Source of the DNA: Usnea hakonensis
Lineage: Eukaryota; Ascomycota; Lecanoromycetes; Lecanorales; Parmeliaceae
Reading direction: 5' to 3'
DNA: 64,000 bases
Assembly: GCA_013423325.1 (NCBI GenBank)
Contig: BLJB01000007.1
Coordinates: 1-64,000, forward strand
The position numbers and the translations under genes were made by a program. Shown here one piece after another: positions 36,294-47,099 of this stretch (position 1 is the stretch's first letter; each line of letters starts with the position of its first letter). The notes under the pieces were generated by a model. The model was not told where the DNA came from and searched no databases. It saw nothing but the letters and a program-made list of their open reading frames with translations.

Positions 36294-36901
36294 TAAAGAA
36301 CTCGAGCAGCGGGAATTTCGGTGAAAACATGGTCAGAGTTCAAGATATGGTTCCGTTGTGTTTTGACCGAATAAAACCCCATGGGATGGCTCGTTTCAGG
36401 CAGCTCAAGTCCAAAAGATAAATACCCACTTTGTAGTACTCTCTGCTCAGAAGATATTCCTCAATCTGTTCATTGTGCTTATGCTGCTGCTGTTGTGACT
36501 CCATCCCTGATAGAACAGCTGCATGGATGAACTCACAGTATCAATTAAAGAGTGCCCAGCGTTCGAACTCGACAATAATGTTAAATGATAGTCTCCACGG
36601 CTCTAAATTATGGTTTTTTCTCATCGATTGAGACTATGCAATGAAGCGTCGAAATCCACGGTGATATAGGAGTTTCATTCGGCTAAAGAATACCGCAAAT
36701 AGATGTTGCCAAGACATTACAAGTTAGCCCTAGCCCTAGCCCTATAGTTCTTGGCAAGAAAATAGAGGGCGCATGAAATTGTTTGATGTGTTCCCTCAAT
36801 CTCTCGCCATTCCCACACCCAGGCGACTAGTCTTAGAGCTAGGCTACACACAACCAGATCAGCTGTTGTGTAAAGCTGACAGTCTTGGAAGTACGGCGGA
36901 C
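36294..36901. other. Intergenic, promoter side of the acetyltransferase gene
   Basis: No gene is seen. It contains a telomere-type triplet repeat (36724-36746), listed separately, about 155 bases before the next ATG. Confidence 0.6.
36724..36746. promoter_or_regulatory. Telobox-like triple CCCTAG repeat
   Basis: The sequence TTAGCCCTAGCCCTAGCCCT is three units of GCCCTA. A near-identical array lies at 52491-52513. Both sit 150-220 bases upstream of a start codon. Fungal promoters can carry AGCCCTAA elements bound by telomere-repeat-type factors; use here is inferred. Confidence 0.5.
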
Positions 36902-37327
36902 ATGGATAACTACACCATAATCCATACGACACCCAGCGTCGAGGATTACATCTCGCTCCGCACCCTCACCGGCCTTACCCCAAAGACAGCACAAGCTGCA
37001 ACTGTCGGTCTCGCCAACACCCTCTTTGCAGTTCAAATCGCTCAATCATACCCCCAAAATATGATCGTTGGCATGGGCCGCATGATAGGCGATGGCGGCT
37101 GCTTCTTCCAGATAGTCGACATCGCTGTTCTTCCAGCCCATCAGCACAAGGGCCTGGGTAAAATGATTATGAAAGAGTTGAAACACTGGATGGACAAGAA
37201 CATACCCGAGAGTGGCACTGTACTCTTGTTCGCAGATGGCCGGGCCAATGAGCTGTACAAGCATTTTGGATTTGTGGAAACGTCAGGCTTGACTCCTTCT
37301 AGTGTTGGAATGGCTTGTCGTTACTGA
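36902..37327 (+). CDS. GNAT-family N-acetyltransferase
   Basis: A single exon of 141 residues starts at the ATG in the good context GGACATGG; upstream in-frame codons to 36773 are not conserved-looking and are left out. Motif A is clear: FQIVDIAVLPAHQHKGLGK, which contains the acetyl-CoA pyrophosphate-binding Q-x-x-G-x-G-type loop (here HQHKGLG), followed by helix MIMKELKHWM. Later come the strand TVLLFADGRA and NELYKHFGFVET, typical of motif B. Substrate is unknown: such small GNAT proteins acetylate amines, drugs or proteins. It is complete in length for the family. A telobox-like element lies upstream. Confidence 0.85.
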   Translation: MDNYTIIHTTPSVEDYISLRTLTGLTPKTAQAATVGLANTLFAVQIAQSYPQNMIVGMGRMIGDGGCFFQIVDIAVLPAHQHKGLGKMIMKELKHWMDKNIPESGTVLLFADGRANELYKHFGFVETSGLTPSSVGMACRY

Positions 37328-38622
37328 AACACGGGACAAAACACTATGCCTGTGGAGACAGTGGAGTCGACCTAGATTCCAGAGATTGGACTGCATGCTT
37401 GTAGCGCCAATCCCGATGAGCCTCCCAAGGATGCGGTATCTTCTTCCCATTCGCCCGTGATGGGCTGTGGTGCATTACAGGCTAAAATTGCTGTATTGGG
37501 GCTCGCACGCGACTATATTTAGTGCTTGGTAAGCCTGGATATTTATCCACAGTCAACGGAGTTCGGCCGGCTTGAAGCCATAGTTCTCTCGAGGAGCATT
37601 GATTGCGCACCGCTTTCGCTGCCATTCTTATCTTCCTTATATGCCATTTGAGCATCGAATTGATCATGGACTTACTGTGACTTGAGCGCTTCTACATACA
37701 CAGCTTCAAGCTAAAACGCAGCCGGTGTCGCCACATGCCGCAGCCATGTCGTCAGCCCCCTTTCAGAGATATCGGCATGCCTTCAAGACAAAGATAGTGG
37801 AAGTGATTAGGTAGCCTACTCTCTTACTGACCCATTGAAGAGATGGTGGGGGTTATCGCGCTTGCGGAACATAAAAATGGGGATGAACCTTTAATAAGCA
37901 TACGCTGTCTGAGTCGTGCCGGAATCTTTCGGCAACTATTTGCGCAATTTTGCTTCAAGTTCAATCAAGCCCTTACGCCACAAGGAAGGTTTTGGAAGTC
38001 AAGAAGATAAGAACAAGGAAGCTGTCGGCACGTGGACCTAGAGGTAAAACAGTTGATTCCCACGACCCCCACGCATATATCGCGCTTCAAGGTCGCCCTG
38101 CATAAATGATCAGCCGCTTCTCGCATACGTAGATCATTGATGCGCCTATTCGTGAAACGGCAGAATCCACAAAACCAAGCTTCCTTTTCTTCAATACGTT
38201 AGCAGCCTGGCTCATAAAAATGGACCCTTACGATACCGCCAGAGTAGCTTATCTAAATCCTTATCCATGAACCAATAGGCAGTAAAGCCGGTACACCTCT
38301 TTCGGCCGTCCTGACTGATCACCGATACCCGGAGACTCGATAATGAAAGACTCGATAAGGAATGACTACGCACATAGGCAGACGAATGAGAGTACGTCAT
38401 GTTGTATTACATGTGGAAACACATACCTCACCGCAACTCAAATTTCTGGTTGACAGTCAACTCTGGGACATCGTGATCCACTTCGACTGTATCATGTTTG
38501 CATTTCCATGGCACCCCCTGTAATGTGTCAGATGTGAGTTCGTCTCTATTATACTGCTTTGCGTCCCCTTATTTCCCACACAAAATCTGCGCTGCTTCAT
38601 CCAAGTCTTGAAGGCTCTTGCA
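37328..38622. other. Intergenic, no supported gene
   Basis: Short frames without motifs occur on both strands. No structured repeat is seen. The frame that starts with TTG at 38608 belongs to the next gene, whose first ATG is 38623. Confidence 0.55.
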
Positions 38623-40393
38623 ATGCTCAAACGCCAACTGTCTGTTTTCACAACTGTCTGCCTAGCTCTAGATGTCTTCATTGCGACTGGACTTCTTACG
38701 CCACCAGGGTGGTCCACTGACACTTCTCCCGAAGGTTCGTTCACTCAGCGCAAACGACAACCCGCAACTATCCAACAGCAAGGCAATATCAACAGCGTAT
38801 CAGCTCCGGGACAACAGACACAAAATGCGACCAGCACTGCAGGCGAAGGGAATGGTACCGACCCTGATCCTGGAGTCATCACAAATCCAGCGGCGACACC
38901 GATGACTAATGTCGTGAATTGTACGGATGTGACCACTGGGCGCGACAATAAATGCTGGGAGGAACTGAAACTGACTAGGTGGGTAGAAGATTGGGTAGAT
39001 ACCAATGCTTGCTACGCTGGGGAAGCCTTCGCAACTTGTTTCTTGAGAAAAGAAGGGTTTCCTGGGCTAGACTGCACGGGCATCAAGATCGATGCGTGTA
39101 CAGCCCCGCAAGGCGATAACGTCCTGAAGCAGCCGGAAGTGTTCTACGTTGCGTACAACATTTATGGTGAGACCCGCGCCGAGTTCTGGAAGTCTAGCGT
39201 TGAAGTGACAGCTTACTGACATGCATCATAGGGGTGAATCAGTTCTTCCTCTCATGGTGGACTGCAGTCGGAGATGCAGCAAGCATGGCGTCTGATAATG
39301 TTGGCGAGATTGTCCAATTACTAGATCCTCTCGACACTACGAATACTTTGCTGGACGATGTACTCATTACACTGACTGGCGTCTTTGCACTCGTACCTGG
39401 TGCCGGTTACCTCGTGAGTAAATTTGAGGGCGGTCTCACCGAAGGATGGACTACATTTGCCCAGGTCTTTGAAAACGCTTTGTTTACTGTACCCCAAATC
39501 GGGCGCTGGATCTTCCCTATCGACTCGGTAACGTCGCAAGTAATACAGATGGCCGATTTATCCACCCAAATGGGCTCTATCATCCAGACGGTGCAAAACA
39601 ATCTCAACAAGACACTCGTCGACGTCATGGATAATACTACCATGTTCTTATCGTTCGCCAGTCAAGGAAACTTTTCCGCCTCCGCGCCTTCTCTTCCAGA
39701 TCAGACAAACTACCTCCTCTACGCTTTCAATACCTACTTAATATCGCAAGCCCTAAACGGCAACGGTATCTACGGCGTCATCGGTCTCAACAGCAATCCT
39801 CAATCGCTTTCTTTCAACGGTACCAAAACAAATTCCGCTTTCGATTTTTCCAAGTGCCAAGGGTACAATGAGCAGAACGTCTGCGACGCGTGGTGGTTCA
39901 GCGGGCGCTATAACTCCGCTTTCGCCCTCGACGACTTTAACCACGTAAGACATCCGCAGCGTCCATCACAGCATGCGGGTGTACCTACATATGCTAACAT
40001 CCTCCCTTTCAGATGGGTCGCAACTTCGGTGATGTCTTGACAACCCTGTTCTCCAACTACACCACTGGCGAGCTCCTCTTCGACGGCGCATACGCTTGCA
40101 ACGCCAACGGAAACTACGGACAGCCCGTCAACGTGACCGTCAACTCTGCCGGCGTCAACACGGGCTGTCTATCTCAGCTCAGGATCGTCACATGGGATAT
40201 GAGCTGCGACAACCCTCTCCAACACACTGCAATCGGTTGCGAATTCTTAGAACGACCGAGGCAGGGTCAATTCTTTGGCGACTGCAACTCGCATTCCGCA
40301 TACAGCGTCATGGACGACCCTGTTTACTGCGTGCCGTATGGCTACTTGGGACCCTTGGTCACGCAGGACGGTATGAAGCTGAAGCGGACTTAG
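38623..40393 (+). CDS. Large secreted fungal protein of unknown function (possibly DUF7872)
   Basis: Exons 38623-39166, 39232-39944 and 40013-40393 (introns of 65 and 68 nt, GTGAGA and GTAAGA donors) give 545 residues. A signal peptide is clear (LSVFTTVCLALDVFIATG). A polar Gln/Thr/Asn linker follows, then a Cys-containing module (KCWEELKLTRWVEDWVDTNA followed by spaced cysteines) and a long middle with hydrophobic helices (LLDDVLITLTGVFALVPGAG). The third exon carries further paired cysteines (AYACNANGNYG, WDMSCDN, GCEFLE, GDCNSH, YCVPYGYLG). The overall pattern fits a fungal secreted family I associate with DUF7872, whose function is unknown. Several N-x-S/T sites suggest glycosylation. Strong coding and splice support; family name tentative. 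Confidence 0.82.
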
Positions 40394-42383
40394 CCCCTGC
40401 AAGTTTATTTCATCGAGATCCACTTTTGTATATTAGTATAGATAGACATTTTTTGCTTCAGCGAGCATCTGATAGAGATAAAGGAATATAGACGCAGCGC
40501 TTTTCTAGAAAAATTGGACCCTCATCTGCCAACTCCCAATTACAGCCATAAGAAAAAATGCCGCAAAAACATTGCGCGCGAAAAAACCCCCTAAACCAGA
40601 ACAAATCACTCGCATACAAGCGCCGCTCTCGCCTACCAATGCCTATCCCTCTTCCCTCCCTTCCTCTTACTCATCGCGACCCTTCTTTACCCGCGCACGA
40701 TATCTATCGGAGACCGCCGACCCGGTGTAGCTAGCTGCGATAGAGCTGCCGCAAGGAAAAGGATGCGGCGATACGATAGGGGGTTGAGTATTATTTCATT
40801 TGCTGTTGGTTGGTAAGCTTCGTGTTCCTGGGAGCCGGGTACCTTGATTCGATTGCTGCTTTTGGGTGGTGGGGTAGGAGGTTGATGAAGGGGGGGTTTT
40901 TTTTGGGGGTAGGTAGGTAGAGAGGTGAGGTTGGGGGTTCGATAGTAGGGTTGTGAGTCAGTAATTGCTGGTTTTGTGGTACTTGAGTTTTTACAGGGGC
41001 TTGAAAAGGAGAAAGGGAGGGTGTTTTTTAGTCTGGATTTGTGATTTGAGTCCGGACACCGCTGCCTATATGACAGACTGCCTAGCTGCACCCAAGGAAT
41101 TCCTCCTGCGCACTTTGTTGGAAATGATGCACCACTCTCTCAACACATAGATAAAACATGGTTATTGGTCTTGGAACAGGGGTATCTAGGTAGCACTTTC
41201 TCCGTAGAAAATGGATCAATCCTACACCCATAGCCAATATTCCAACACACTTTGTGATAGGATCCCACACTGTAGGTAGCCATAGCAGCACTGGGGTCGA
41301 TGATAATGTTCAAAGAGGTGGCCTTGAGATCAAAATAAATAGACGCAGGGATAAGATCGTTATGGGCGATCAGAAATCTAGAATAATCACGGAAAGGGGT
41401 TATATATTGCGATTCTTGATAAAAGCTATAGGGATACACTCCTCGTAGCTTTGCTAACAAACCTCTGCTTCAGCACCTAGGAAAGCCATTTGGGGCGATA
41501 TGTTAGCTCCAAAGGATTTACGTTGAGGGAAGAGTGTACTTTGGCGGACACTCTAGTCTCTTCTAGGGTCGAGATAGGATCTCGAGGCTCAATGTAGCAT
41601 ACCTTGGGCGCGTAAGATTGTAATGACTTCAATCATAGAGCAATGAAAGAGACATTTTTTAGTGTAGGGGCACTGTGCGCCGGGAGAGCGGCTTTGGGGG
41701 TGTCTTGGGATTGATATTTGGGCGGTAAGGGATTGCTAAGGAGGGATGTTGCGTGCTAGATGGAGACACTTGGGAAGTTTTAGGTTGTTCGATTGCAAAT
41801 GCTGTTCCTTCCAACCAGCTGATGAATCGAGAATCAGGGGGACGTGTAAGGAGGCAGCACCGTGAGAGCCTGGCTTATGAGGCTTATGCAAGAATGGAAG
41901 CACTCTCTTGAGATAGGGGTGACAACATGTATGTAGTTCTTCGAGCGGAGAAAATGCCGCTAGTACCGGGATGAATGTAGAATGGCAGGGACTGAGTGCC
42001 AAGATGTTGACTCTTTACTTTGCGTTAGTCGCCGGTCTACTATGCGGGTACACTGGCATAGCTCCCGATGTTGCGGGAGGAAGCTATGTCAAGGTATTTG
42101 CATACGCTAATAGGAATGAATCCCCATCGGACAACTATCTAGGGTACGATACAATTGTGACATTACCTATCTCAGGGGCTTGCTCCCTTTCTCGCTCATC
42201 CTACATGTCTTGATCGCCTTCGCACAGGTTCTCATTACCTTCAAAGCATGGGGTGAGATCCTTGCTACCACGAAGGAGTTTTCCGCTTTCACTATGGACG
42301 TATTTATTGATTCGTTCGCAGTAAGTCTGCAGCCTGATCTAGACGTCAGAAAGCAGATTAGGCGACGCTATATTGGATAAGAC
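40394..42383. other. Intergenic with repeat copy
   Basis: C/T-rich DNA near 40620-40690, G-rich DNA near 40860-41030 and a dispersed repeat copy at 41117-41247. Minus 42382-42180 could be an extra exon of the neighbouring gene if its terminal GTGAGT is spliced, but it is more likely non-coding. Confidence 0.55.
41117..41247. repeat. Dispersed repeat, copy B (mate at 781-915)
   Basis: Same-orientation partner of 781-915, sharing gttggaaatgatgcaccac at one end and the ttccaaca at the other, with scattered substitutions and short indels between. Only these two copies were found by eye; more may exist elsewhere in the genome. Confidence 0.7.
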
Positions 42384-43883
42384 TCACGGAAGGATGATAT
42401 TCTGGCAATACTGCTCCAAGTGATCAGGGCGCAAAGAGTCTCCTGACTTGACTGAGTATGGATCAAAGCAGTAGCCGACTGCCTTCGTAATGGTATTTGG
42501 TCCAAATTCTTTTCTTAACTTACCCAACAATTCTTTTCGGCTTGCAACCTCTTCTCCTACGATGTAAGACGTCTTCTCCGGTTCTATCATCACGCGTATG
42601 GGCAGTGCAAGGGCGATCTCAGCTAACGCGACTCCTAGTAGTTCGAACCGATTCTGCGCAAGTGTGGACGGATGACATCCTGGATACCAGTGAGATCTAT
42701 TAGGACAAGGGAAGAATGAGTGGCGGGTGCGGGCGTCTGCTAGATAAACACAGCGAATTCCGCAAGTACATAGACCAAAAGACCAGGGCGTGTTCCATAG
42801 CAAAACCATCCAATGACCAAGACCGTAAACAAGGTCCGCACGATCCGTATCGAAAGCTTTGCGACTCTTCCCGGAAAAAATTCCATCGGTGATCATCTGT
42901 CTTAGTGGTCGGGATCGTCTATAGGGCTTGTCGAGCAAATCAAAGTAGCGATCGTATTCAGAATGACATTCACGCCGCTCGCCGCTAAGAACAACTTCGT
43001 CAATTCTCGTCGTAATGATGAAAAGGTCGTAAACTGTGTGCGCTGGCTGCTCCGCTACATGCAAACGGACTCGGCTAGAATTCAATTGTACGTCAGGAAC
43101 CCTCTCTCTCAACGTAAAATCAATGTGCATGGCGTCTGCCTCTGCCCATTCTTCAAGGGTGTTCCCAGCCTCTGGGGGACCCAATTCTAATCTCCATTCA
43201 AATTTGGAGTTCGATAGCTGTGTGTTATACAATAGACTCCCGAAGTTAGAGATACGGTCGAGAAATTCTTTCAGATCTGAAATACGACGCAGCTCTGAAC
43301 GTTCGACCTTAGTGTTTGGAGAACTTTGCTGCGCCAATCTGAAAGTGTATTGCGTGAAGTCTCGTAACCCTTCGACATGGCTCTTCAGCTGACCGGTTTT
43401 CTCCAGAAGTATAGCGTTGCGGAAGAGAGTGAATCCAACTTTACGCACGAGACCAATATTTTGCTCACGAAACGAGGGCAATGCTCTAACACCGTGGGCT
43501 AGAAGTTTGTTCCAATCTCTCATCTCTGAATGTGACAAGTTGTGTCCAGCCCGCTCAATGAGAGGTTGGCGGAGGAGTTCTTGGATATCCCTAGTCAATT
43601 GAAAAATTTCGTGAATCCTCAACTCAACGCTCTCCAGACCCTCGTTGCCCCAGAAATGAGCGTATGTACTGTCAGGGAACGCCTCATTGCCGACCCAAGT
43701 TGCATGCCACACTCTGAATTGCAAATATGCGTCCTCAAGTTTCCAATTGAAATCACGCAGACGGCGTTTGCACTCGCGAATTTCTTGGACTTTCTCGTCC
43801 ATTTTGGTCATGGTGGATACAATGAATGATAGAACCCCTGTTGCAAAGCCTAGTACAGCTAATGCTGAAAGAGGTTCAAACAT
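42384..43883 (-). CDS. Fungus-specific protein, DUF7580-like C-terminal region
   Basis: One long exon encodes 499 residues from an ATG at 43883. The N terminus opens with a hydrophobic helix (LSALAVLGFATGVLSFIVST) followed by long amphipathic helices, a layout common at the start of fungal HeLo-like and STAND-associated proteins. The C-terminal half has RRSRPLRQMITDGIFSGKSR, DLVYGLGHWMVLLWNTPWSF, CTCGIRC and RFELLGVALAEIALALPI, which match my recollection of DUF7580-type proteins. The family has no known enzymatic role; links to heterokaryon incompatibility are by association. The last bases CCGTGA overlap a GTGAGT donor, so a further exon is possible. It is divergent from the gene at 44113 with 229 bases between them. 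Confidence 0.75.
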   Translation of the reverse strand: MFEPLSALAVLGFATGVLSFIVSTMTKMDEKVQEIRECKRRLRDFNWKLEDAYLQFRVWHATWVGNEAFPDSTYAHFWGNEGLESVELRIHEIFQLTRDIQELLRQPLIERAGHNLSHSEMRDWNKLLAHGVRALPSFREQNIGLVRKVGFTLFRNAILLEKTGQLKSHVEGLRDFTQYTFRLAQQSSPNTKVERSELRRISDLKEFLDRISNFGSLLYNTQLSNSKFEWRLELGPPEAGNTLEEWAEADAMHIDFTLRERVPDVQLNSSRVRLHVAEQPAHTVYDLFIITTRIDEVVLSGERRECHSEYDRYFDLLDKPYRRSRPLRQMITDGIFSGKSRKAFDTDRADLVYGLGHWMVLLWNTPWSFGLCTCGIRCVYLADARTRHSFFPCPNRSHWYPGCHPSTLAQNRFELLGVALAEIALALPIRVMIEPEKTSYIVGEEVASRKELLGKLRKEFGPNTITKAVGYCFDPYSVKSGDSLRPDHLEQYCQNIILP

Positions 43884-44112
43884 GATTGACAGATCCCACG
43901 GAAGTCACTCAACATCCCCCTTGAGGCATATCTAGGATGGAGCGTTGTCATCGTTATTTTGAATCTTGCTGCGGGTGCTAACTGTATCCGAAATAGCGCA
44001 TCGAAAGAGGGGTAAGCACTGACGTCCGCAGGTGCGATCATTCGACAATGTTACATGAGGCAGCCAAACCGTGTAGATTTGAGGCCAAACTCGAACGTGT
44101 TACCCTACGATC

Positions 44113-45114
44113 ATGTCTGGAGGTAACGCTGCTGTTGATACTCCAGAGGTCGGCTTAATCAAACTGCCCGAGCTCTACATTTCCACCCAAGATCGGTTGA
44201 GATCGACCATGGAAAACAGTCTGGATTTAGGGAAAGTCTATCTGGCTGAAAGGCTGGATGATGTTTTGATGCGGCAGGGATCTTGGGAAGATGATATTCA
44301 TGTAGAAGATGGAGCTCTTGCAGACCTCGAGGCATACGACGCGGTGGCTTCTTCCATTATCCGCGGGGTTCTTGATGAAATGAATGGACATCTGGATGAG
44401 ATAGACAACTCGTTATCAGCTACGAACAGGGCTGTGTCTGGATCGCTCAGGTATGTGCTAACATTTTACCCTAGCTCGCGCCGTTCCACCCCATGCAGCT
44501 ACGCCCACTTCAAGCGGCGGGTCAAACTATCTATATTGGTACCTTCAGGTGGCGGGACAGCCTATCTGACCATGACCAGTGAAACTAGTATCGAGAATGA
44601 AGAGGTTTCTCTTCTGTGCGAAATAAACACCAGGCTCTGTGACCAAGTTGAAATTTTTCATGCTATTGCTGCATATAACGCGGCAGTTGCTACTGGGTAT
44701 GACAGAAAGGCTTCCGAAATAGGCCAACTACGCCGTCAGCTGGAAGAAGAAGACCAAAAGTTGCACTCTTATCCGAGCGATAAAGTCTTCGCTCCCATTC
44801 AAGACAGAGAGTCTGGGGAGGCATTGGGCTCCGCGACACAGCGCCGCGATACTAACAGACGAGATGATACAGCGAAGGCTGTTACAGAAAAGCACACTCG
44901 AGAGCACGATCTGGCTCAAAGCCCAGCTCACGATATGTATCAAGGTCTAGCTATCTCTTCTTCTCATTTTGCGCCGCCTCCTTCGGAGCCCAAGAGTTTA
45001 GGGCCGCGGTATTGGAGCTGCGGTCACTGTGGGGCTAATCTGATGTCGATCCGCTTTAATATGCACTGCACTGATTGTGGGCGCCGCAAAGACATTTCCG
45101 CCAGAGATTATTAA
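44113..45114 (+). CDS. Helical protein with C-terminal zinc ribbon
   Basis: The open frame encodes 333 residues. N-terminal helices (STMENSLDLGKVYLAERLDD, AVASSIIRGVLDEMNGHLDE) are followed by a short coiled coil (IGQLRRQLEEEDQKL), a polar linker, and a C-terminal zinc ribbon: two CxxC pairs (CGHC and CTDC) separated by 13 residues. An in-frame 48-nt segment, 44451-44498, has a perfect GTATGT donor, a GCTAAC branch sequence and a GCAG acceptor; removing it joins GSLSYAHF and gives 317 residues. Either form is open, so the intron may be optional. Similar ribbons occur in fungal proteins of unknown role. It shares a 229-bp divergent promoter with the DUF7580-like gene. Confidence 0.7.
   Translation: MSGGNAAVDTPEVGLIKLPELYISTQDRLRSTMENSLDLGKVYLAERLDDVLMRQGSWEDDIHVEDGALADLEAYDAVASSIIRGVLDEMNGHLDEIDNSLSATNRAVSGSLRYVLTFYPSSRRSTPCSYAHFKRRVKLSILVPSGGGTAYLTMTSETSIENEEVSLLCEINTRLCDQVEIFHAIAAYNAAVATGYDRKASEIGQLRRQLEEEDQKLHSYPSDKVFAPIQDRESGEALGSATQRRDTNRRDDTAKAVTEKHTREHDLAQSPAHDMYQGLAISSSHFAPPPSEPKSLGPRYWSCGHCGANLMSIRFNMHCTDCGRRKDISARDY
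44451..44498 (+). other. Candidate in-frame intron
   Basis: Exactly 48 bases from GTATGT to GCAG, containing GCTAAC close to the donor. Both retained and spliced forms keep the reading frame. The branch sequence is nearer the donor than is typical, which weakens the case slightly. Confidence 0.5.
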
Positions 45115-46502
45115 ATGACCAGAGTGACATACAAAATGCTAGTGCCCGACATCTGATCCTACAAAAGCAAACATAAATAGTTCAATTGAAAGGTACGTAG
45201 CTGCTGAGTGAGTTGAGCTCAGTCGAGTCTATCGATCGGAAGAATTCTGATGATTTGTATAGATAACTCATTGGCCTTGATCGTGGTAGAAAGGACTCAG
45301 GGCAACGGTGGTCAAAGGTGGAGGCGAAGAGCGGAATCAGAACACGTCTCCTGTCACTCGTCTTTCAAACTCAAACCTCAATAAATCGTCACGACTATGA
45401 ATACCAAACTGCGTGATGCAGTTGCTTCAACACGTTTCTTGCGCATGGATTGAAGCTGTACACCTGGCTTTAGTGGTTCGTGAGGAACACTCGTGACGTA
45501 TAGGCGCTCCAATCGAGAGTTGAAAGGGTAAGTGGAGTGGGGAGACGAGAAGAAGAAAATAAAGCTCGGAATTCTGCTTACAAAAGCAAGGCTGCTCGAT
45601 CACCATGTGGTGTTTAGCCGCTTTTGAGATATTTTAGGTGCACTTGATGTGATTGGGCTTGGGCGGTCGAGGACGAATGTATAGAAAATTTGGACTATGT
45701 AATCTATGAGAGTTGCATTGGTTGCTGTTGAATTTTGAGGGACGTCGTGACCTTCCAGTCGCGAATTCGAACGATGTTTCCACCAGACATTTACACACTG
45801 CGCAGGAAAGCTTTAACTTTTTGAGCCAGGGTGCATATGTATGAGAGAAAGCTTCCCTTGCTACATACCTCCTATGGAGGAGGAGTCTGACCACGCTATT
45901 GCTCGGGATCCTTCGCAACCTGCAAGATCAAATAGTAACGATAGACCAAAAGGGCAAGATCTTATTATCTCCATGCGTGCCCACTTGTACACATTAGGGA
46001 CCCAGACGTTGCAATGGCAGTTTACTCTAAGGTGTGTCTGTATTTGACAAACAGTACGCCGTCTCTATAGAAAGATACAGGCGGTAGTTGCAACTGATTT
46101 CACAAGACATGCCCATCATTGGCGCACTTTAGCAAGAAGACCGTAACAATCCCACGTTGGCCGAGCAACCTTTCAAGACTCGAGAGCACCCATCTTACTA
46201 TCACCTGACCAGTCTTCACTGAGGCACATACATAGCTGTCATTAGGCTAGAAGAATGCAATTCAGGTACCTATGTATAGTGAGCGACTCTCCAAATGAGA
46301 GAACGATCCTTCGTACTGACTGTGGTCTACGTAGAAGGTTCACAGGGCCGCAGAAAGCGACTATCATGCGACAGTCTGCAAGCTTTTCCATAAGTGTCAC
46401 TATCTACCCACAAGGTAATCGTCAAACCCAAACCATACTCTAGGGTCAACTCTATCCGGTCAAAGGCAGAAACAGCCACTGTGAGTAGTTGAGCCCATCT
46501 AC
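45115..46502. other. Intergenic, no supported gene
   Basis: Short frames only, none with motifs or splice partners. Confidence 0.55.
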
Positions 46503-47099
46503 TCAAACGTCCCTGAACCCCCTCTGACTAAACGTCGATCTCGACGGACTAGCCTTCTCACGCCTTGAGCCATGCGTTCCCACAGAAGGTTGCCGAGAAC
46601 GGCTATTTGAAGCACGCATTCCCGGTGCCATTTCCTCCACAAATTCTTCGACGGTATTGCGCTGCTCTTGTCGATGTCTGATATCACTATGTGTTGTATG
46701 GTTGCTGGTATCTTTCCGGTAGGGTATGAGCGCCGAAGATGTTTCCTCTGCTTTCTTGTGGCTTTTTCGATTTTCGGGTTTGGGTGGTCGATGCTTGGGT
46801 TTCTCTAGTAGTGTATAGAGTCAGCAATGGCGAGTATGAACAAAATCTGCGATTTCAAATGGGGAGGGAAGCAGCGAAAGGCCCCTACCACTGTCATGTC
46901 GTGGAACGTGCTCGCGCTTTCTCGAACGTTGCTCGTTCTCGTTCCGCTCCGCGATACTGGGTAGCGCATGCTTTAAGCCCTTTAGTACAAGCCTCGTACC
47001 AGGCCCTTGATCTTTCTCCGAGCGCTGCTTGACTTCGTCGGGTAGCATATTGTTGAGGCCTTTCAGCACGACTTTCGTTCCAGGTCCGTATCTGGACAT
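46503..47099 (-). CDS. Small basic protein with an internal duplication
   Basis: Exons 47099-46889 and 46804-46503 (84-nt intron, GTAGGG donor, CTACTAG acceptor) give 170 residues; the second exon is not in an ATG-started frame and is easily missed. Residues about 5-19 and 33-47 repeat one motif: GPGTKVVLKGLNNMLP and GPGTRLVLKGLKHALP. The first copy is followed by a Lys/Glu-rich helix (DEVKQRSEKD) and the second by SIAERNENEQRSRKR. The C-terminal half is polar and highly charged (EKPKHRPPKPENRKSHKKAE), likely disordered. It has no signal peptide or membrane segment. No family is recognised. The uninterrupted 100-codon second exon and the in-phase join support it. Confidence 0.65.

Noticed and set aside
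42180..42382. Extra exon of the DUF7580-like gene
   Set aside because: The GTGAGT at its end would lead into about 55 open codons, but the protein already ends where relatives of this type appear to end.
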